Assembly (NCBI RefSeq): GCF_001047135.2
Contig: NZ_DF968081.1
Span: forward strand, 30,226-94,225
Direction: 5' to 3'
Length of the DNA: 64,000 nt
Origin: Fructobacillus tropaeoli
Lineage (GTDB): Bacteria > Bacillota > Bacilli > Lactobacillales > Lactobacillaceae
In this document: in pieces, positions 57,449-64,000 of the stretch
Layout of the letters: each line of letters opens with the position of its first letter
Numbering within the stretch: the first letter of the stretch is position 1
Program-made: the position numbers and the translations under genes
The notes under the pieces: generated by a model
What the model was told of the DNA's origin: nothing
The model's input: the letters and a program-made list of their open reading frames with translations, nothing else
Databases searched by the model: none

Positions 57449-59683
57449 TTGCGATCAAAATGGATACACAAACTTGATTGGTACCTTGTCGGCATACTGA
57501 TTCTCAGCGCTATTTTATATGGCTGGGGTATCTGGGATGCAGGCAGTGCCAACAGTTTCTACACTGCAGCCATCACTTCCATGACCAAGTCATGGTCAAA
57601 CTTCTGGTACGGGGCATTTGACCCAGCCGGTTTCATCACGGTGGATAAGCCACCTGTAGCGCTTTGGTTCATGGCCATTTCCGCTAAGATCTTCGGCGTT
57701 CACGGTTGGTCCGTTGTCCTCCCAAGTGTCTTGGCTGGAATTGCCTCCGTTTATCTCATGTACCGTCTCCTAGAGCCAAAGTTTGGTGCCTGGGCTGGAC
57801 GGACAGCCGCATTATTCATGACGTTGACGCCCACTGTTGTTGCCAACAGCCGGACAAACAACATGGATGCTATCTTAGTCCTCTTCCTTCTATTAGCGGT
57901 CTTCACATTACAAAAGGCCGTGAACAAGAGGAACGTCTGGTTAGTCATGTTAAGCTTTGCTCTGATTGGTGTTTCCTTTAACATCAAGATGCTCCAAGCC
58001 TTCATGATTTTGCCAGCCATGTTCGCCTACTACATTATCGCCATCAAGATTCCTTGGAAAAAGAAGATTGGCTGGTTGGGACTCGCACTCGTTTCCCTTT
58101 CCGTCTTCACCTTGGCTTATCCAATGGCAGTTGATTCAGCAAGCAAGAGTTCGCGCCCCTATATTGGTAGTTCTCAGACTAATTCCTTGATGGAATTGGC
58201 CTTTGGCTACAACGGGACGCAACGTTTACTTGGGCAATCAACTGGTACTGGTGGTACCTTTGCCGGTATGGGAACAAAGAAGACTTCGAAGTCTTCAAAA
58301 TCAGCAACTGGAACGAACCAAATGGGCCAGGCTCCGACTACAGGAACTGGTACAACTGGTCAGACCACTAATGGTCAAAATCAGACCGGTACACAAACCG
58401 GTCAGACAACAAACGGTACTGCACCAACTGGCCAAGTTCCAACAGGTACTAACGGTCAAAACCAAACAGCACCAACTGGTCAAGCTCCAACCGGTAAGAT
58501 GGGCAAGATGACTGGTCAACCTGGTGGTAAGACTGGTAAACGTGGCGGTATGGGCGGTGCTGGAAGTGCCTTTGCCATCGGTTCTATCGGACCATTCCGT
58601 CTCTTCCAGTCCGATCTTGGTTCTCAAATCGGTTGGTACCTCCCATTAGCCTTCCTTGGCCTCATCGCTGGTTGGCTTGGCTTCCGCAAGCGCGGTAGCA
58701 AGTGGTACCACGTTTCAAGTGAACAAGAAGAGGTTCTCCTCTGGGCCGGCTGGTTCGTCCCTGTTTACGGCTTCTTCTCAGTCGCTTCATTCTTCCACCC
58801 TTATTACACCATCATGTTGGCCCCAGCCATTGCAGCCTTGACGGCTATCGGTGTCGCTGCCGTTACCAAGATGATGAAGGTCGATGTCAACAGTGAAGAT
58901 GAAGCCGTTGACAAGACACAACCATTCGTTGCTCGCATCATGCTTAGTGTAGCCGTGATCACCACGCTACTCCTACAAGCTTATTACGTTTCTTCTTATT
59001 ACCCAGTGATTACTGGTATCCTGATTGTCCTGGCCGTTGGCCTCGGTGTCTGGTGGCTCTTCCCACAAAAGACAGCAATCAAAGCAAAGATTATTGCCAC
59101 AGCTGTTTCAGTCTTGGCAATGGGTGCCTTCTGGGCAGCCACACCAACCATCACCCATACTTCAGCAGCTATTCCAGCTGCCGGTCCATCCCTCTTCAGT
59201 CGTGGTGGTACCGATATGGGTGGCACTGTGAATAAGAAGCTCTTAGCCTATACCGAAAAGCACCAAGGTTCCGCTAAATACCTCTTTGCCACAACCGATT
59301 CAAACTCAGCTTCTGGTTACATTATCAAATCAGGAAAGGCTGTCATGGCCCTTGGTGGTTATAATGGTACTGATCCAACGATGACCTTTAAGCAATTTAA
59401 GCAACTCGTTAAGGATGGTAAGTTGAAGTACTTCGTCCTTGGTTCCCGTAGCAAGAGTTCTGATGGTCAAATCAAGAAGATTCTGGCCTGGGTAAAGGAA
59501 AAGGGTACAGTTGTCACTTATGACTCGGGTTCAAAGTCGACAACAACAGCTGCTAGCCAAACAACAACGACAACAGCGACAACAGCTGGTGGTACAACTG
59601 CAGGCGGCATGACAGCCGGTGGTCCAACAGGAATGGGTGGCTCTTCAAGCTCTACTCTGTATGATTTGTCCTCAATTTATTAA
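57449..59683 (+). CDS. GT39/ArnT-like membrane glycosyltransferase (YkcB-like) with low-complexity insert
   Basis: A 744-residue membrane protein with about twelve helices. The early PAGFITVDKPPVALW loop carries the catalytic Asp typical of GT-C/ArnT-type enzymes that use polyprenyl-phosphate sugars. A TTG start (57449) is supported by AAGGAGGT at eight bases. Residues ~268-371 form a Gly/Thr/Gln/Asn-rich insert with repeats such as TGQTTNGQNQTGT and NGQNQTAPTGQAPTG, and the C-terminal exported domain ends in a Thr-rich tail. Forms an operon with the GT2 gene, as in Bacillus ykcBC. Confidence 0.87.
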   Translation: MRSKWIHKLDWYLVGILILSAILYGWGIWDAGSANSFYTAAITSMTKSWSNFWYGAFDPAGFITVDKPPVALWFMAISAKIFGVHGWSVVLPSVLAGIASVYLMYRLLEPKFGAWAGRTAALFMTLTPTVVANSRTNNMDAILVLFLLLAVFTLQKAVNKRNVWLVMLSFALIGVSFNIKMLQAFMILPAMFAYYIIAIKIPWKKKIGWLGLALVSLSVFTLAYPMAVDSASKSSRPYIGSSQTNSLMELAFGYNGTQRLLGQSTGTGGTFAGMGTKKTSKSSKSATGTNQMGQAPTTGTGTTGQTTNGQNQTGTQTGQTTNGTAPTGQVPTGTNGQNQTAPTGQAPTGKMGKMTGQPGGKTGKRGGMGGAGSAFAIGSIGPFRLFQSDLGSQIGWYLPLAFLGLIAGWLGFRKRGSKWYHVSSEQEEVLLWAGWFVPVYGFFSVASFFHPYYTIMLAPAIAALTAIGVAAVTKMMKVDVNSEDEAVDKTQPFVARIMLSVAVITTLLLQAYYVSSYYPVITGILIVLAVGLGVWWLFPQKTAIKAKIIATAVSVLAMGAFWAATPTITHTSAAIPAAGPSLFSRGGTDMGGTVNKKLLAYTEKHQGSAKYLFATTDSNSASGYIIKSGKAVMALGGYNGTDPTMTFKQFKQLVKDGKLKYFVLGSRSKSSDGQIKKILAWVKEKGTVVTYDSGSKSTTTAASQTTTTTATTAGGTTAGGMTAGGPTGMGGSSSSTLYDLSSIY

Positions 59684-59701
59684 GACGAAAGGAGTCCAAT
59701 T

Positions 59702-60775
59702 ATGTTGACACGTTCAAAAATCCCACGGTTAGGGTTAATCCTACCAGCTTATAACGAAGAAGAAGTTCTTCCAACCACGCTGAACGTCCTCCAAGGGATT
59801 AAAGCAAGCTTGGTTGAACAGATGCTCGTCAGCGAAGATAGCTTCATTATGATTGTTGATGATGGTTCAGCTGATAAGACTTGGTCAATTATCCAACAGC
59901 AAGAACGACAAAATTCCGACATTATCGGCGTTAAGTTGTCCAAAAACTTTGGTCACCAACCAGCCCTCCTGGCCGGTATGACCGAAAGTAGCAAGCTCGC
60001 GGATATCATGATTACCCTTGATGCCGACATGCAGGACAATCCGGACGTCATTAAACAAATGGTCGAAAAGTACTTAGAGGGCAATGAAGTCGTCTATGCT
60101 GTTCGCTCTAGCCGCCAAACTGATACCTGGTTCAAGCGTAATTCTGCTTTAGCTTTCTACAAGTTGGCTGGTTGGTTAGGAGTCAAAATGGTCCCCAACC
60201 ACGCTGATTTCCGCTTAATGAGTAAAGTTGCCGTGAAGGCCCTCCTCAAAATGCCAGAACGCAACGTCTTTCTCAGGGCCATGGTCCCCTTGGTTGGTTT
60301 CCAATCTGCTAAGGTTTACTACGAGCGTGGTGAACGTCAAGCCGGGGAGTCCAAGTACCCACTAAAAAAGATGCTTTCCTTTGCCATCGATGGAATCACC
60401 AGTTTTAGTACCCAACCGATCCGCTTGCTCCTTCACCTAGGAATCCTCGTCCTTGGAATTGCTGGTGTCGAAATTGCCTATACAGTTTTTGAAAAAATTG
60501 TCGGTAATCCAACGGCCGGTTGGTCATCATTGATGATTTCCATCTGGTTGCTCGGTGGGTTGAACCTGATTGCTTTGGGGGTTGTCGGCACTTACATCGG
60601 TAAAATCTTTACCGAAGTCAAGCACCGTCCACTCTTCCAGATTGAGCGTGAGGATGGCTACCCGGTGGCAGAAGACCAACTCACAAAAGTAAGTCCAATG
60701 CCCCAGTCAGAAGAAACAGAAACACCAAGTTATGAAACTGATTATCAGGTTGTCCACCAAGTGATTAGTCGCTAA
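59702..60775 (+). CDS. GT2 polyprenyl-phosphate glycosyltransferase (YkcC/GtrB-like)
   Basis: A 357-residue enzyme. An N-terminal GT-A domain (LPAYNEEE, VDDGSADKTW, DADMQDNPDVI as DxD) is followed by two C-terminal membrane helices (LLLHLGILVLGIAG and SIWLLGGLNLIALGVVG). Such enzymes load a sugar onto undecaprenyl phosphate, which the partner GT-C enzyme encoded just upstream transfers to an extracellular acceptor. AAAGGAG precedes the ATG. The sugar and acceptor are unknown. Confidence 0.92.
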   Translation: MLTRSKIPRLGLILPAYNEEEVLPTTLNVLQGIKASLVEQMLVSEDSFIMIVDDGSADKTWSIIQQQERQNSDIIGVKLSKNFGHQPALLAGMTESSKLADIMITLDADMQDNPDVIKQMVEKYLEGNEVVYAVRSSRQTDTWFKRNSALAFYKLAGWLGVKMVPNHADFRLMSKVAVKALLKMPERNVFLRAMVPLVGFQSAKVYYERGERQAGESKYPLKKMLSFAIDGITSFSTQPIRLLLHLGILVLGIAGVEIAYTVFEKIVGNPTAGWSSLMISIWLLGGLNLIALGVVGTYIGKIFTEVKHRPLFQIEREDGYPVAEDQLTKVSPMPQSEETETPSYETDYQVVHQVISR

Positions 60776-60820
60776 GCGATTGATTAATCTGGACTTGGCT
60801 TAATCAACAAACTTCCCCTC

Positions 60821-60862
60821 AAAAGGATGTCGCTAACAATCATGTTAGTGGCATTCTTTTTT
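60821..60862 (+). terminator. Terminator of the ykcBC-like operon
   Basis: AGGATGTCGCTAACA...TGTTAGTGGCATTCT forms a long stem with a few wobble positions, followed by TTTTTT. Confidence 0.8.
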
Positions 60863-60935
60863 GCTTCCAGGGATGATTGATTTTAATTTTTAAAGTCATT
60901 TTAAAAAGCGTTTCGGAAAATAAATTAAAAAAGTG

Positions 60936-60964
60936 TTGACAAATGAGAAAAACGTCCGTAAACT
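60936..60964 (+). promoter_or_regulatory. Promoter of the T-box/luxS transcript
   Basis: TTGACA-N17-TAAACT, just upstream of the leader. Confidence 0.75.
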
Positions 60965-60970
60965 CTAATA

Positions 60971-61250
60971 AAAAGTTGATGTTGAAGAGATAAGTAAACT
61001 TTAGCGGCAAATGATAGAGAGCTGACATTTGGTGAAAGTCGGTTTTGCTTAGAAGTTGAAAATGGTCTTGGAGTCGTGTAACGTGGTGAGTTTTGTCAAA
61101 ATCAGCCGCGTTCGGGTGCGCCCGTTACCGCGTTAGAGTATCTCATTTTTTGACGTACTTGTTGAGTGACTAGCAGCGATGCTAGCCAGAATCCGGGTGG
61201 TAACACGATTAAATCGTCCCGTAGTCTTTTATGACTACGGGACTTTTTTT
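60971..61250 (+). ncRNA. T-box riboswitch upstream of luxS, probably tRNA-Met type
   Basis: The leader has the T-box landmarks. Stem I contains AGAGAGCTGACATTTGGTGAAAGTCGG in pieces (AGAGAG and GGTGAAAG). The T-box core is GGGTGGTAACACG at 61195-61207. A terminator follows (GTCCCGTAGTC/GACTACGGGAC and seven T, 61216-61250), whose left arm can instead pair as antiterminator. The TGGT in the core would pair with an ACCA end (discriminator A), as in tRNA-Met and not tRNA-Cys. A candidate ATG specifier lies in GAAAATGGTC. The specifier call is inference. Confidence 0.92.
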
Positions 61251-61315
61251 ATTGTCCTGTATCCAAAACAGCAACAAATACTAAAAAGTCCCGTTTTATC
61301 AAAGGAGAAAAAACA

Positions 61316-61399
61316 ATGGCAGAAGTTGAAAGTTTTACATTAGATCACACAGCAGTTAAGGCCCCATACGTTCGTTTGATTGCCATTAATCCCCCCTAG
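61316..61399 (+). pseudogene. luxS: Truncated luxS (S-ribosylhomocysteine lyase), N-terminus only
   Basis: AAAGGAG and ATG 61316 begin [23 protein letters not shown], the highly conserved LuxS N-terminus including its first metal-ligand region boundary. After about 23 codons the sequence departs (INPP) and stops at 61397. No further luxS sequence occurs in the window. LuxS normally makes homocysteine and the AI-2 precursor; this fragment cannot. The junction near 61380-61390 marks the edge of foreign DNA. Confidence 0.9.
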
Positions 61400-61613
61400 T
61401 TTTCCATCTCAAAACACAACTCGCCAACCTTGTTAGTAATATCAATTGACAAACCCGAGATAGTTTTTAATATTGTGTCACTGTCGTATTCATCCACTTG
61501 TTTATTTTTAATTGCTACTGCTAACAACTGGGCAATGGCGTTAATCTCTGATGATAAATCTGATATAATTCAAGATCTAATTTATATAACGTTGTTACTT
61601 CTTGTTTTTCCAT
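61396..61613 (-). pseudogene. Small phage-type gene with frameshift
   Basis: The minus strand starts MEKQEVTTLYKLDLELYQ at 61613. After LYQ a frame change is needed to read ISDLSSEINAIAQLLAVAIKN...GELCFEMEN, ending at 61396. Total length (218) is not a multiple of three. The product is unrecognised but resembles short prophage hypotheticals. Its last bases coincide with the luxS fragment's stop. Confidence 0.55.
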
Positions 61614-61614
61614 G

Positions 61615-61713
61615 TTAAAATATAGCCAAATAGCCATTAAAAAGGCGTTTTTCTCAAGTCATTCCCATCTAGTCGCCAAACTTCGGGGGATGTCTTTTTT
61701 TTGCCTTTTTCAT
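61615..61713 (-). pseudogene. Tiny phage ORF with two in-frame stops
   Basis: AAAGGAGA precedes ATG 61713 (MKKAKKRHPPKFGD). TAG at 61669 and a later TGA interrupt an otherwise continuous frame to TAA 61615 (MGMT, EKRLFNGYLAIF). Both stops could derive from TGG tryptophan codons. Weak case because of its size. Confidence 0.4.
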
Positions 61714-61731
61714 GCTTTTGGCTCTCCTTTC

Positions 61732-61983
61732 TTAAATATCAGCAAATAACTTTGCTTTGATGTCTTGGTAGTCGTTGCCGTCCAGAAGATACAAGGCTAT
61801 ATGTTGCTTAGCTCGTTCTAGTCGTTCTTTCTGGTCATTATCTAACACCTCTTCTGGGCTATTGACTTCTTTAGATTTTTTGAGTTGCTTAGGTGTCAGC
61901 CCCGTGGCGCACTTATAGGCTAGTTGATGGTAATTCGTATAAGCGTACTTATCGAACTTCCATCTCATCCCCCTTAATGCCAT
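61732..61983 (-). CDS. Hypothetical phage-type protein
   Basis: An 83-residue charged protein (RWKFDKYAYTNYHQLAYKCATGLTPKQLKKS...), open from ATG 61983. It overlaps the broken gene upstream and lies in the same leftward run as the Cro-like gene. I do not recognise it. Confidence 0.55.
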   Translation of the reverse strand: MALRGMRWKFDKYAYTNYHQLAYKCATGLTPKQLKKSKEVNSPEEVLDNDQKERLERAKQHIALYLLDGNDYQDIKAKLFADI

Positions 61984-62172
61984 TCTTTAATCGCTTTGCT
62001 AATCTCGTCGCGGTCGTACATTGTGCCGTACCCTGTAACGTGTGCCTGCACTCATCCAGTGTTCACTAAATGGCGCTTGAAAGTGTTCGACGAACACCCT
62101 GCATACTTGGCCGAGTTTTTTTAGGTTAAGCCACCTTGGCCTCTCTGTGACTGTCTGTGTTGTTTGCTCCAT
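61974..62172 (-). pseudogene. Excisionase/HTH-like phage gene, frameshifted with internal stop
   Basis: GGAGG precedes ATG 62172 (MEQTTQTVTERPRWLNLK). One extra A in an A7 run shifts the frame; corrected, it reads NSAKYAGCSSNTFKRHLVNTG, a helix-turn-helix-like stretch. A TGA follows, and the same frame continues VQAHVTGYGTMYDRDEISK to the stop at 61974. The layout resembles phage excisionase-type proteins. Both lesions together indicate decay. Confidence 0.6.
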
Positions 62173-62173
62173 G

Positions 62174-62368
62174 CTATTCCTCCTTAAGTAGCCAATCATT
62201 TAGCTTATCGAACGTACGCTCTTGCGCTGTATCTACCTTTCCGTTAATAACCTTGGATATTGTTACAGCAGTAACGCCTGTTTTCTCAGATAGCTGCCTA
62301 TAAGTTAGGTGCTCTCGTGCTTGCTTAATAGTTAAAGCATCAATAAATATCTTGCTTAGTACTTTCAT
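62174..62368 (-). CDS. Cro-like XRE-family regulator
   Basis: A 64-residue helix-turn-helix protein (LTYRQLSEKTGVTAVTISKVINGKV). It is divergent from the larger repressor gene at 62512, the typical cI/cro arrangement, and its stop lies one base before the next gene's start codon. Confidence 0.82.
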   Translation of the reverse strand: MKVLSKIFIDALTIKQAREHLTYRQLSEKTGVTAVTISKVINGKVDTAQERTFDKLNDWLLKEE

Positions 62369-62381
62369 GCCCTCTCCATTT

Positions 62382-62468
62382 CCGAAAAACTCGGTTAATA
62401 TGTTGTTTAGTATATATCCTAGTTTTTTCGGTTGTCAATCTTTTTTTAATTTTTTCCGAGATATTCGG
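62382..62468. promoter_or_regulatory. Three phased operators of the repressor/Cro switch
   Basis: CCGAAAAACTCGG (62382-62394), CTAGTTTTTTCGG (62419-62431) and CCGAGATATTCGG (62456-62468) share CCGA-N5-TCGG, the middle one imperfectly. Their centres are 62388, 62425 and 62462, exactly 37 bp apart. They fill the gap between the two divergent regulators. Confidence 0.78.
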
Positions 62469-62511
62469 TAAAATAGCAAAAGTATGTTATTCTTTTTTGT
62501 GAGGAACAACT

Positions 62512-63078
62512 ATGAAAAATCGTTTAAAAGAATTAAGAAAAGAAAAAAAGCTCTCTCTAGTTTCTATCGAAAAACAAACAGGAATTAAGCGCTCCACGTT
62601 TAGCGATTATGAGAATGGTAAAACAGAACCCAAACTAGCAACGTGGCAAAAGCTTGCTGATTTCTTTGGTGTGTCTGTTGGTTATTTGCAGGGTATCAGT
62701 GATATACGAGAACCATTTGAATCGCACACCATGGAGGAATGGTGGGACAAGGCTCTTGGATACATGGCAGACGTTAACCCTCAAGTTTTCGATGAAGAAC
62801 GTAAAAAGCACGAACAAATCAAGGCAACGAAGCAAGTCGCTCCCATCTTGGATGTCATCTCTAAAAATGAGAGTTTGCCTGATAATTACATCGATTATAA
62901 TGTTGAGATTAAAGACGATACGACAAAGGCCAATATCTACAAAGCAACAAGCATGCTAGCAGAGCTTGGCCGTAACTCATCCCCAGAAGCGAAAGCAGAC
63001 TTACAACGTATTACCGAACTGCTAGAACATCTAGAAGAACGTACACAATTACCACCAGAATTAGGTGGATACGAGTAA
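62512..63078 (+). CDS. XRE-family phage repressor without peptidase domain
   Basis: A 188-residue regulator. An N-terminal XRE helix-turn-helix (KKLSLVSIEKQTGIKRSTFSDYENGKTEPKLATWQKLADFFGV) is followed by an acidic helical region ending LPPELGGYE. There is no LexA-type Ala-Gly cleavage site or Ser/Lys peptidase, so SOS self-cleavage is unlikely. GTGAGGA precedes the ATG. Probably the lysogeny repressor. Confidence 0.85.
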   Translation: MKNRLKELRKEKKLSLVSIEKQTGIKRSTFSDYENGKTEPKLATWQKLADFFGVSVGYLQGISDIREPFESHTMEEWWDKALGYMADVNPQVFDEERKKHEQIKATKQVAPILDVISKNESLPDNYIDYNVEIKDDTTKANIYKATSMLAELGRNSSPEAKADLQRITELLEHLEERTQLPPELGGYE

Positions 63079-63305
63079 TAAAAAAAGCCCACTTGGGCTT
63101 GCATGATACAAAGCGCCTTGATTATTAAGGCATGGACTCCCACTATCGGGGATGAAAGGAAGAACAATATGAACACTAAAGACAAACGATAACTTAAAAT
63201 CCGCTGTTATTTTTGTTATAATTGCGGTTGTCGGCTATACAGTTACTTATTACTAGGACTGTAACAGGACAAATAAAAAAAGCACGTTGGGGCTTGCAAT
63301 GATAC
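63077..63305. repeat. Two ~33-bp near-identical hairpin repeats
   Basis: Copy 1 (63077-63109) and copy 2 (63272-63305) share AATAAAAAAAGC...TTGGG..CTTGCA..TGATAC. Copy 1 has AAGCCCA/TGGGCTT, with a T run only on the minus strand. They bracket a tiny broken gene. Confidence 0.7.
63169..63256 (+). pseudogene. Tiny membrane-peptide gene with frameshift
   Basis: AAAGGAAG precedes ATG 63169 (MNTKDK). After one extra base the second frame gives DNLKSAVIFVIIAVVGYTVTYY, a single membrane helix. Very short, so uncertain. Confidence 0.35.
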
Positions 63306-63331
63306 TGACTAGCATTAGGAGATAAAAAAAC

Positions 63332-63517
63332 ATGATAGCATTAATTGGACTTGCCATTACTTTATTAGGACTTATCATTTTAACAATGGGTCAAACTGCC
63401 CCGCTCATACGCTTATACTTTGGAGATAGGAGTGTAATTTCACAGATCTTTTGGGGGACAATCCTATTTTTAATTGGTGGCGGTATACTAATTATAAATG
63501 CTGCTTACTTGATGTGA
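63332..63517 (+). CDS. Small membrane protein in the phage-like element
   Basis: A 61-residue protein with two hydrophobic helices (IALIGLAITLLGLIILTM and IFWGTILFLIGGGILIINAAYL). AGGAG lies about ten bases upstream. Possibly a superinfection-exclusion type protein, but that is only a guess from size and place. Confidence 0.55.
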   Translation: MIALIGLAITLLGLIILTMGQTAPLIRLYFGDRSVISQIFWGTILFLIGGGILIINAAYLM

Positions 63518-63530
63518 TCAGCACAAAAAT

Positions 63531-63558
63531 AGCCCTACTCGTTTGAGTAAGGCTTTTT
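63531..63558 (+). terminator. Terminator after the small membrane gene
   Basis: AGCCCTACTC-GTTT-GAGTAAGGCT hairpin (2x2 mismatch) followed by TTTT. Confidence 0.7.
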
Positions 63559-63561
63559 ATA

Positions 63562-63915
63562 TTAGGGATGTTCTGACGGTGCCTAATTCGTTCATTGTTA
63601 CAATTACTGCAAAATACTGCATTACTTTCAAAAAAAGAGTTCAATGCCATAATAGCTATAAACCGCTACAGAAAGGTAATACTGACTGCACCCTATTTAT
63701 AGTTTTTTGAAAGAATGCAAGGGTTATAAAACTGCGCCTCTTTTGAAAAAGGGTGCAAAATATAAACAACGCTAAACGCTTATATAAAGCTATTTACCAC
63801 TGCATGCCTTTTAGACTTTTTCAATAAAATGCAGATTTTTGCAGACAGTAGCAATTACTATAAACCACTGCCCTATTTTGGGGATCTAGTTTGTAACTTT
63901 TTAGGTGCGACCGTT
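63562..63915. other. AT-rich non-coding stretch with six ACTGC repeats
   Basis: No convincing gene is present. ACTGC occurs at 63606, 63616, 63685, 63731, 63799 and 63867, often followed by A, and TATAAACC occurs twice. Such clustered short repeats could be integrase arm sites or replication-protein sites; neither is shown. Confidence 0.4.
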
Positions 63916-64000
63916 TTAATCTTTTTCATACACTTTTGTACCATGCACTTTTATTGCCTCCGCCCATTGCGCTTTAATGGCCTTGTCATGCGCTTCCTTT
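63916..64000 (-). CDS. Unidentified gene, C-terminal end only
   Basis: The minus frame is open from the window edge and reads KEAHDKAIKAQWAEAIKVHG then TKVYEKD and stop at 63916. Too short to name. Its orientation is opposite to the repressor gene. Confidence 0.35.
   Translation of the reverse strand, partial: KEAHDKAIKAQWAEAIKVHGTKVYEKD

Larger units (their letters stand above)
61385..64000. mobile_element. Degraded phage-like element, right part beyond the window
   Basis: Immediately after the luxS break the sequence becomes AT-richer and gene-poor, with a Cro/repressor pair, a row of operators and several small phage-style genes, of which at least three are frameshifted or carry stops. 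No integrase is visible, though an unfinished gene enters from the right edge. The left boundary sits at the luxS junction; no duplicated attachment core can be checked within the window. Confidence 0.75.

Noticed and set aside
61430..61618. 62-codon plus-strand frame in the phage region
   Set aside because: It is antisense to the better supported minus-strand phage gene and lacks a ribosome site.
63077..63305. CRISPR array candidate from the two hairpin repeats
   Set aside because: Only two copies, 163 bp apart, with a tiny gene and no uniform spacers or cas genes.

Overview
This window looks like a chromosome segment of a heterofermentative lactic acid bacterium of the Leuconostocaceae (Leuconostoc, Fructobacillus, Weissella or a relative). 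The reasons are Firmicutes ribosome-binding sites and terminators, a CIRCE-controlled groESL, a dltXABCD operon, MurT/GatD, and a FemX ligase close to the Weissella viridescens type. Most of the window is compact housekeeping sequence. The last 2.6 kb is a decayed phage-like element that cuts off luxS.

Layout. 1-1128: end of an MFS transporter. 1196-12884 (minus strand): tRNA-Asn, lysS, hslO, ftsH, hpt, tilS, divIC, an S4 RNA-binding gene, mfd and pth. 13005-15554: a CBS-ACT protein and membrane proteins (DUF421/DUF3290). 15700-17765: groES-groEL with CIRCE. 17852-19166: nitroreductase and an aromatic-exporter-like protein. 19247-28867 (minus): HAD phosphatase, femX, rex, the t6A genes tsaD/tsaB/tsaC with two rimI-like acetyltransferases, a lone ptsH, prmC, prfA and tdk. 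29008-31097: murT-gatD, which amidate peptidoglycan precursors. 31176-37318: permease, MetF-like protein, thioredoxin, and a CiaRH-like two-component system with an HtrA protease. 37516-43992: mazF, alr, acpS and dltXABCD. 44141-47951: orphan EIIC-like protein, alpha/beta hydrolase, TPM and LemA proteins. 48195-56859: two clear pseudogenes (AEC carrier, quinone oxidoreductase) around a YdcF protein, a TetR-controlled drug exporter and a LysR/APC pair. 57022-60775: a compact orphan transcription unit and a ykcBC-like glycosyltransferase operon. 60936-61399: promoter, T-box riboswitch and the first ~23 codons of luxS. 61396-64000: degraded phage-type module with a Cro/repressor pair, three evenly spaced operators and several broken small genes.

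Functional themes. Envelope building dominates: femX, murT-gatD, dlt, alr, ciaRH-htrA and ykcBC. Translation fidelity and protein quality control come next: lysS, tsaBCD, prfA/prmC, pth, ftsH, groESL and hslO.

The most striking signal is loss of cysteine. Hsp33 has none of its four zinc/redox cysteines, MurT has lost its four-cysteine zinc ribbon, TsaD, Mfd and Alr have replaced commonly conserved cysteines, and many large proteins contain none at all (Mfd: 0 in 1179). Cysteines needed for catalysis or zinc in GatD, thioredoxin and Tdk are kept. The second striking signal is the T-box/luxS scar at the edge of the phage-like element.
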